The position numbers and the translations under genes are program-made. From Flavobacteriales bacterium UBA6770 (GTDB taxonomy: Bacteria > Bacteroidota > Bacteroidia > Flavobacteriales_G > Salibacteraceae): a DNA stretch of 64,000 nucleotides. Location of the stretch: positions 124,001 through 188,000 of the forward strand of contig CAJIZH010000003.1 of assembly GCA_905181875.1 (NCBI GenBank), given 5' to 3'. The notes under the pieces were generated by a model, which saw nothing but the letters and a program-made list of their open reading frames with translations, was not told the DNA's origin and made no database searches. Positions 58,748 through 64,000 of the stretch are shown here, piece after piece (position 1 is the stretch's first letter; each line of letters starts with the position of its first letter).

Positions 58748-59033
58748 TTAGCCTAACATTTTCTTAAGACTTTCTTTAACATCCTTTCCTAGAAAACTGA
58801 TCACCTACATTTTTAGAGAAAATGTATTCAATGAAAAACAGTATTTACTCTGATATCTTTGAGAAAACTCGCTATCCATATCTGAGTAATACGATTGAAT
58901 TGGAATTTCACCAAAAGCGCTATGTTCTATCATTTGAGAACAATAGCTTAAAGAAGCTCTAGCCAATCTTTTCAGAAGATAATAGGCCACCTTAGTCTGG
59001 TATACCTCATTTAAATAGGATTCAGAGTAGGTC
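58748..59033 (-). pseudogene. remnant of an unidentified gene
   Basis: A coding-like minus-strand stretch lies between the acetyltransferase and the next GT: SESYLNEVYQTKVAYYLLKR, SYCSQMIEHSAFGEIPIQ and SQRYQSKY in one frame, then FLGKDVKESLKKMLG and TAA (58748-58750) in another. A TAG precedes the first block, so there is no start. I do not recognise the family. It may be the C-terminal end of a gene lost from the polysaccharide cluster; chance cannot be excluded for so short a stretch. Confidence 0.38.
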
Positions 59034-59124
59034 CCTCCGCTCTAACCGTGATCAAAAATGTGAGTCTAAGCATTCTTTTTTTTCATTTCCTAAAGCATAT
59101 ATAAAACCAAGGTTTAGATAATAT

Positions 59125-59132
59125 TACTTTTG
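59125..59132 (+). promoter_or_regulatory. putative -7 box of the 59-61 kb genes
   Basis: TACTTTTG matches TANNTTTG, 18 nt before the glycosyltransferase ATG at 59150. No TTTG at the ideal -33 distance. Confidence 0.45.
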
Positions 59133-59149
59133 AATACTAGTTAATTAAA

Positions 59150-60358
59150 ATGGCTTCAATCCTAAAAATACCAAGCGAGACCTCCAAAGGAGTACTCGTA
59201 TTTACGACCGTAGAACGCGATCTAGTTTTACGGAAAAACTCTGCTATGCTCAAGCGGATTGAAAGGTTAAAATCGAAATGGGTGATTGTTCTTCATCCGA
59301 ACTATTTCGATCATGACTTTAAACTAGATCCCATTTTTGATGTTACATTTAATTGCGTAGACCTACTGACTTCCTCTACTCCATTTTCGCAGTTAAGTGT
59401 TCAGGTTCATAGCTTTACACCTTCTTTTTTCAAGCCATCTAAGCAAGAGAAATTTTGGGATATTCTTCATGTTTCCAGAGCTCAAACGTCCAAAAACATT
59501 CCTGAGTTTTTTGAAATTATCAGAAAACTCTACGATCAAGGTAAAATGTACCGCGTTTTATTGATATGCACTATTCCTGAGAAGAACTGGCTGCGAGGAG
59601 ATATCGTTTATAACATTCGGAATTATTACAATGACCTTTTTACCGAGCCTGAAAAAGACCTTTTTACACTTCTAACCACTAGTTATCGTCAGCCGTATCC
59701 ATTTGATACACAAACAATTTCTCATTTTTACAATTCTAGTAAAATATTACTGAACAGTGGCGGTGGAGAGCGTCAAGGCAGAATAAATGCCTACGCTTGG
59801 TGCACTGGAATGCCGCTAGTTTCATTGAATAGGATGAAGGATTTAATTCCTCATCATTTAAGAAAAGAACCCGTCTTTTACCCCGGAAGAACTTATGACG
59901 ATCTTCCTGAGCAGGTTATAAAAGCTGTTGATTATTGCGATACAAATCATGACCTAGACGATTTCAAAGAAATGTATCGACATTGTTCTGAAACGTTTAA
60001 TGAAACAACCTTAAAGAAAGAGCTTGCAGAATATTACTCAACGGAAAATGCGGTTGCAGATGATTCACTTTTCAATGTCACCAATTTAGATCGCAGAGTT
60101 GCTCGTCATTGTGGAGTTGGAGATAATATTACCAGCGTAAATGTTCCGCTTTCTGAAGTTGTTAGATTTCTGGAAAACGCAACAAATACAGAGCTATCTG
60201 CTTTAATCACAAACGATGATCCTGAAACTCAACTTTTTGAATCAGGCTTTTTAAAACGTGGTAAAAATCCTGAATTTACGGGTATTAAATACACAGTAAA
60301 AAGCTTCGTAATGTCAGTCGCTATCAAGATTTACAAGAAATACATAAAACGTAAATAA
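59150..60358 (+). CDS. GT-B-like glycosyltransferase
   Basis: The 402-residue protein has a GT-B pattern without a clear family: VIVLHPNYFDHDF near residue 45, DILHVSRAQTSKNIPEFF near 103 (start of the C-terminal Rossmann domain), and LLNSGGGERQGRINAYAWCTGMPLVSL near 200, which corresponds to the donor-binding helix of group 1 transferases. Two C-terminal amphipathic segments end in KKYIKRK, suggesting peripheral membrane attachment. It stands between a gene remnant and a methyltransferase, all in the polysaccharide region. The sugar is unknown. Confidence 0.72.
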   Translation: MASILKIPSETSKGVLVFTTVERDLVLRKNSAMLKRIERLKSKWVIVLHPNYFDHDFKLDPIFDVTFNCVDLLTSSTPFSQLSVQVHSFTPSFFKPSKQEKFWDILHVSRAQTSKNIPEFFEIIRKLYDQGKMYRVLLICTIPEKNWLRGDIVYNIRNYYNDLFTEPEKDLFTLLTTSYRQPYPFDTQTISHFYNSSKILLNSGGGERQGRINAYAWCTGMPLVSLNRMKDLIPHHLRKEPVFYPGRTYDDLPEQVIKAVDYCDTNHDLDDFKEMYRHCSETFNETTLKKELAEYYSTENAVADDSLFNVTNLDRRVARHCGVGDNITSVNVPLSEVVRFLENATNTELSALITNDDPETQLFESGFLKRGKNPEFTGIKYTVKSFVMSVAIKIYKKYIKRK

Positions 60359-60469
60359 CTTTGGAGACAGTAATAATTAAATTCAATTTTCCAGTTACTT
60401 ACAGAAGAACTCGATTCGGTTTAATACTTATGTTTGTTTCTATCAATAACTCAATTTTAAACTGTTAAT

Positions 60470-61432
60470 ATGTCATGCCCCGTTTGTAATTCTGAAAAGA
60501 ACACCAAGCTTTTAGATTGGAAAAAATACGAGATGATGCGGTGCAAAAGTTGCGCATTAATTTACAGTACTCCTCTACCTACAGATCAGGAAATTACTGA
60601 CTTTTACCAAGGCTTTCTATTTCAACAACCTGCTGATTTTGAGATTGATAAGAAACTAAAAACAAGAAAAACGGAGCTAACTAATTTGTTTAAACTTACT
60701 AGCAACTCAAAAGGCAAAAAGCTACTTGATTATGGTGGTGGAACTGGAGCCGTTTTTAAATCGGCAACAGAATTAGGATTGGACACTTATTATTACGACC
60801 TGGACAAAAAAGCAGAAAACTTTACCAAAGGGAAATTTGGACTAACTGATGCAAAAATCATTGAAGATGTTGCAAATACAGTTGAGAAGTTTGATTATAT
60901 TTTTTGTGATAACGTGATAGAGCACGTAAAGTATCCAAAGGAACTAGTAGAAATGTTGACTCGATTGCTTAACAAAGACGGGGTATTAATCTTTAAAACA
61001 CCACATGGAGGAAACACCGAAATCTATTTCAACCCTCTAATTTCAATTAAAGAGTATTGTGGAAAGGCATTGAAATACAATTCAGTTTCAAAAACTATTC
61101 AAGGCTATTTTCAAGCTTTTTGGCATGCTGATCCTCCAAGACATATTTTTTCTTTTTCTAAAAAGAGTATGATTGAATTGGTAAATCGTTCTAAATATTC
61201 CAGTTATACATCTAAAGTTGATTATTACAATATTCCTGCATACAACAATACTATTACAAAAGATTTTTTCTCTAAAGACAAAAGGCTTAGTCCTTTAAAA
61301 TCAGTTATAGTAAGACTTATTTTATGGCCAATCGTAATTATAGAAGTATTACTGCATATCGTAAAAAGATCATTAATATCTATTGGTATTGTTTCTGCCG
61401 GCGGATTGATCTTGATTATTAAAAATGATTAG
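60470..61432 (+). CDS. class I SAM-dependent methyltransferase with N-terminal zinc ribbon
   Basis: The 320-residue protein opens with a zinc ribbon (CPVCNSEKN and MRCKSCALIYSTPLP), then a SAM-binding Rossmann core (KKLLDYGGGTGAVFKSA, YYYDLDKKAE, DYIFCDNVIEHV). This layout is typical of the Methyltransf_11/13-type enzymes in polysaccharide clusters that methylate sugars or their precursors. The C-terminal 60 residues contain hydrophobic helices (LKSVIVRLILWPIVIIEVLL), so it is likely membrane attached. No sugar specificity is evident. Confidence 0.85.
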   Translation: MSCPVCNSEKNTKLLDWKKYEMMRCKSCALIYSTPLPTDQEITDFYQGFLFQQPADFEIDKKLKTRKTELTNLFKLTSNSKGKKLLDYGGGTGAVFKSATELGLDTYYYDLDKKAENFTKGKFGLTDAKIIEDVANTVEKFDYIFCDNVIEHVKYPKELVEMLTRLLNKDGVLIFKTPHGGNTEIYFNPLISIKEYCGKALKYNSVSKTIQGYFQAFWHADPPRHIFSFSKKSMIELVNRSKYSSYTSKVDYYNIPAYNNTITKDFFSKDKRLSPLKSVIVRLILWPIVIIEVLLHIVKRSLISIGIVSAGGLILIIKND

Positions 61433-61440
61433 AAATTATT

Positions 61441-62160
61441 CTATTCAAGAATACCTTTCAAATCTCCGCGTTTCATTAAGAATTCCAACCAATCAAAATC
61501 GATAGGATCATCAATATCAAAACAATGATGCTCAACTTTATATACCATGGTTTTCTTGGCATAAGGAGTCGTCAATCCTTGATCAAAAAACGACTTTCTG
61601 TACATATAAAAAGAACCGTTTAACTCGTAAACTTCAGGAGCAGTTTGACGCGAAATAACCTCACCCGCTCCACAAGGAATGTGGCCAAAATCTCCGTTCA
61701 TTTCAATCATATTGAAATAAGGGTTTTTCTTGGCCTCTGAAACTGAAAAAATATTCAAGGCCTCTTCGTTCGAATTCAGTTTATTGAAGCAATCTACTAA
61801 TTCGTCAATGGTTCTTAAAGGGGCAACGACATCTAGATCAATAACAACGTCGTATTCTTTATTCTCTTTTTTTTCTTTCCATTCTTTAAGTGCCTTTATT
61901 GTAAGTACCTTACTCACACTGCTACCACTCAAAACCTCAGGACGTAAATATTCTAGGTCGATACCATTCAAATGACTTATACAGTTTTTGATAGTGGCAC
62001 TGTCAGTAGAAATGGCAATATCGGCGCCTAATATTTCAGCTAGTTTTACTGCTTGTTCGCCTGAATAAGCAACTAGGGGTTTGCCATTCAATTCCTTGTA
62101 ATTCTTTCCAGGAAGTCCTTTAGAACCGCCTCTAGCACAAATAGTAATTAGTATATTCAT
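61441..62160 (-). CDS. CMP-nonulosonic acid cytidylyltransferase (LegF/NeuA-like)
   Basis: The 239-residue protein has the CMP-sugar synthetase pattern: ICARGGSKGLPGKNYKEL, IAISTDSATIK, EYLRPEVLSG and the metal-binding IDLDVVAPLRTIDE, with a closing FDIDDPIDFDWLE. It activates a nine-carbon acidic sugar with CTP. The upstream genes are a PtmE-like nucleotidyltransferase and a LegG/NeuC-like epimerase, each joined by a 4-nt ATGA overlap, which favours legionaminic acid rather than sialic acid. NeuA of sialic-acid pathways is the main alternative. Confidence 0.8.
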   Translation of the reverse strand: MNILITICARGGSKGLPGKNYKELNGKPLVAYSGEQAVKLAEILGADIAISTDSATIKNCISHLNGIDLEYLRPEVLSGSSVSKVLTIKALKEWKEKKENKEYDVVIDLDVVAPLRTIDELVDCFNKLNSNEEALNIFSVSEAKKNPYFNMIEMNGDFGHIPCGAGEVISRQTAPEVYELNGSFYMYRKSFFDQGLTTPYAKKTMVYKVEHHCFDIDDPIDFDWLEFLMKRGDLKGILE

Positions 62161-63212
62161 GAAAGCAATTTCAGCTGTTTGATGTCTCTTTGAGCTTTTT
62201 CAAAATCTTCCATTTTACCAATATCCAACCAGTAATCCAAATGAGCGTAATGCATCACCTTCTTACCTTCTTTCTGAAGTTTTTCCATTAAATCGGTAGA
62301 GTTGTAAAACTCACCTTCGGGAATCATTTCCAACAAACTGCGTTTAAGGAAATATATTCCCCCATTAGAATAATAGGTATAAGTAGGTTTTTCTTTAAAC
62401 GACCTTACAGCATCATCTTCAGTTTCCAAAACAGCATAAGGAATCTTCACCTCATAGGGTATCGAAACTAACCCCATATCAGCACCAGAACTGATAAAAG
62501 CATGATAAAAATCTTCGTAATCTACATTAGTTATTAAGTCCGAATTCATCAAAAGAATAACATCTCTTTGAATCTCTTTTTCAGCATACTTTAAAGATCC
62601 AATTGTACCGAGCGGGACAGGTTCCTCAATATAATCAACCTGATGTCTATATTCTGTGGTAGCTATATAATCCTTTATTTTTTGACCCAAATAATTAATT
62701 GAAATATGAAACTTTTGAACTCCAAACTTTCTTAATCTTTCAATATTCCATTCCATTACTGGTCGAGAACCAATTTTCAATAATGGTTTTGGCGTTTCTA
62801 AAGTTAATGGACGTAATCGACTGCCTAAACCGCCAGCCATAATTGCTACTTCGATTGGTAGAAAACTAAATTGTTTGCGAAGATCAACTATCGATTTCAG
62901 CGTTCCATCTGCTGAAACTACCGGAATAATCTGAATGGATTTATCTTTTATCTCTAGCATTTTTTGAAGATCTTTTTCATCTTCGTACATGAAATAACAA
63001 TTTCGATTAATTACCTTTTCTAGAGTAGTATCTAACTCAAGATCATTCAGCAATGCACGACGAATATCACCATCGGTGATGGTTCCAATGAGTTTATCAT
63101 TTGCATCAATTGCAAAAAGTGTAACATACTGGGCTAAGCTATCTTGGTTGATTTGCTGCAAAGCTTCCTTAATCGTGCGGTCTGATTTTATTTTAAAATC
63201 TTGAAGATTCAT
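62157..63212 (-). CDS. CBS-domain sugar nucleotidyltransferase (PtmE-like)
   Basis: I choose the ATG at 63210-63212 (MNLQDFKIKSDRTIKEAL), which overlaps the upstream TGA as ATGA; the longer frame adds nine residues. An N-terminal CBS pair (residues about 10-110, with LIGTITDGDIRRALLN) precedes a nucleotidyltransferase domain: GGLGSRLRPLTLETPKPLLKIG, the LMNSDLITNVDYE metal site, and EEPVPLGTIGSL. This order is that of PtmE, which makes GDP-glucosamine for the legionaminic acid pathway of Campylobacter. It is immediately followed by LegF-like and preceded by LegG-like genes. GDP versus UDP or dTDP specificity is inferred. Confidence 0.8.
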   Translation of the reverse strand: MNLQDFKIKSDRTIKEALQQINQDSLAQYVTLFAIDANDKLIGTITDGDIRRALLNDLELDTTLEKVINRNCYFMYEDEKDLQKMLEIKDKSIQIIPVVSADGTLKSIVDLRKQFSFLPIEVAIMAGGLGSRLRPLTLETPKPLLKIGSRPVMEWNIERLRKFGVQKFHISINYLGQKIKDYIATTEYRHQVDYIEEPVPLGTIGSLKYAEKEIQRDVILLMNSDLITNVDYEDFYHAFISSGADMGLVSIPYEVKIPYAVLETEDDAVRSFKEKPTYTYYSNGGIYFLKRSLLEMIPEGEFYNSTDLMEKLQKEGKKVMHYAHLDYWLDIGKMEDFEKAQRDIKQLKLLS

Positions 63213-64000
63213 GCTAAATAATTTGTGATTGCATTCCAAATTTCAGGAACAGCTCCTCCCTTCCAATAAATGTTTTCAATTTTCTCTTCAGGCAGTTTTT
63301 CAATGCGCTCTATTTCTTTCAATATTAGCGATTTTTCAACCGGTAATGTTGTGACATTATTGCTCACCACTCTCCCCTTTTGACGGTTTCCTAGATTAAC
63401 AACTCGTTTATTGAAAGATGCTGCTTCAACAACTCCACTTGATGTATTTCCAAGCATAAATTCTGAATGCGTTATAGCAGAAAAATATCCTTTCAGACCA
63501 AAGCTCTCAATCAACTTCACATTCTCGTTTCCTTCAGCAAAACCCTCATAGATTTTTCTAAAAGCCAAACCAGCAATATCTGCATTAGTTTGAGTAATCA
63601 CTAATTGATAATTCTCAATGGATTTGAACGTTTTAATAAGTTCAGAAAGTTGACTTCTCCCGGCATCTTCCAACATAGTTTCAGGATGAAACGTAATTAA
63701 AATACTGGGAATTGAAAAATCTATCTTGAACCGTTCCAACATTTCCGATTTAGTAAAGGGCTGAAAAATTGATAAACTATCTAATGCTAAAGCACCAACC
63801 GTATATACGTTTTTCGGAGATCCTCTTAACTGAGCAATCCTTTCTGAATATGCTTCTGTGGAAGTAAAATGTAAATCACAAAATTGGGTCAATGAATGCC
63901 GGAACATATTGTCAAATGCGCCTGTTGTTTCTTCTCCACCATGAATATGCGCAAACTTCTGATGAAAAAACGCGCCAGCAGAAACAGCAGCAAACATTTC
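63209..64000 (-). CDS. hydrolysing UDP/GDP-HexNAc 2-epimerase (LegG/NeuC-like), 5' end outside window
   Basis: The frame is open from the window end to a TGA at 63209-63211, so the N-terminus is missing; 263 residues are visible. It shows the NeuC/LegG signatures HIHGGEETTGAFDNMFRH (start of the visible region), SPKNVYTVGALALDSL, TQTNADI, MLGNTSSGVVEAASFNKRVVNLG and GRVVSNNV. These enzymes split the nucleotide from a HexNAc while inverting C2, giving the six-carbon substrate for nonulosonic acid synthase. The operon with PtmE-like and LegF-like genes points to legionaminic acid. Confidence 0.85.
   Translation of the reverse strand, partial: EMFAAVSAGAFFHQKFAHIHGGEETTGAFDNMFRHSLTQFCDLHFTSTEAYSERIAQLRGSPKNVYTVGALALDSLSIFQPFTKSEMLERFKIDFSIPSILITFHPETMLEDAGRSQLSELIKTFKSIENYQLVITQTNADIAGLAFRKIYEGFAEGNENVKLIESFGLKGYFSAITHSEFMLGNTSSGVVEAASFNKRVVNLGNRQKGRVVSNNVTTLPVEKSLILKEIERIEKLPEEKIENIYWKGGAVPEIWNAITNYLA

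Overview
The window comes from an AT-rich member of the Bacteroidota, most likely a flavobacterial-type marine or aquatic bacterium. The evidence is the tmRNA tag GENNYALAA, T9SS type A and type B sorting domains, Bacteroidota-type -7 boxes (TANNTTTG) ahead of several genes, no obvious Shine-Dalgarno sequences, a fused IcmF mutase, and class I aldolase, gyrB, pnp, rpsO and fhs of the flavobacterial type.

Layout. 1-13.7 kb: a WG-repeat protein (cut by the window edge), an MFS transporter, fused isobutyryl-CoA mutase icmF, a T9SS type B cargo protein, a pseudo-receiver/Hpt protein divergent from a LytTR response regulator, a GlcNAc-kinase-like protein and an ABC transporter pair. 13.7-20 kb: a gene dead from two nonsense mutations, the tmRNA gene, a frameshifted alanine/saccharopine dehydrogenase-like gene, two exported proteins, and an XRE regulator that carries a 4-bp slippery repeat and faces a large palindrome. 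20-28 kb: housekeeping genes (M48 protease, rpe, pnp, rpsO, accD, fba, fhs). 28-35 kb: an LPS inner-core sugar locus (KdsC-like phosphatase, an aldolase-CBS fusion, kdsA, kdsB, and divergent kdnA-kdnB), which reads as a complete route to CMP-8-amino-Kdo with an unusual enzyme where KdsD is expected. 35-40.5 kb: sixA-ppk-ppx polyphosphate operon, arginase-family enzyme, and two decayed genes (msrA and DinB/DUF1572 types). 41-49 kb: gyrB, an outer-membrane barrel/TPR pair, ftsE. 49-64 kb: surface polysaccharide genes (glycosyltransferases, formyltransferase, galE, SDR epimerase, flippase, aminotransferase, acetyltransferase, methyltransferase) with rlmH and nadC embedded, ending in a LegG-PtmE-LegF-like nonulosonic acid operon that runs off the end.

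Two kinds of broken genes are mixed here. Several otherwise well-conserved genes (fhs, ppk, dehydrogenase, flippase, aminotransferase, acetyltransferase) carry only one or two 1-2 nt indels, often in short homopolymers, which may be sequencing errors. Others (13.7-14.2, 38.3-38.5, 39.9-40.4, 51.7-51.9 kb) are genuinely eroded, with multiple stops, mostly C-to-T/G-to-A changes, or large deletions.

The most interesting items are the fructose-6-phosphate-aldolase/KdsD-type CBS fusion inside the Kdo8N locus, the terminator-like 14-bp hairpin inside the start of the next gene, and the XRE regulator with a tetranucleotide repeat plus a nested palindrome beside exported proteins.
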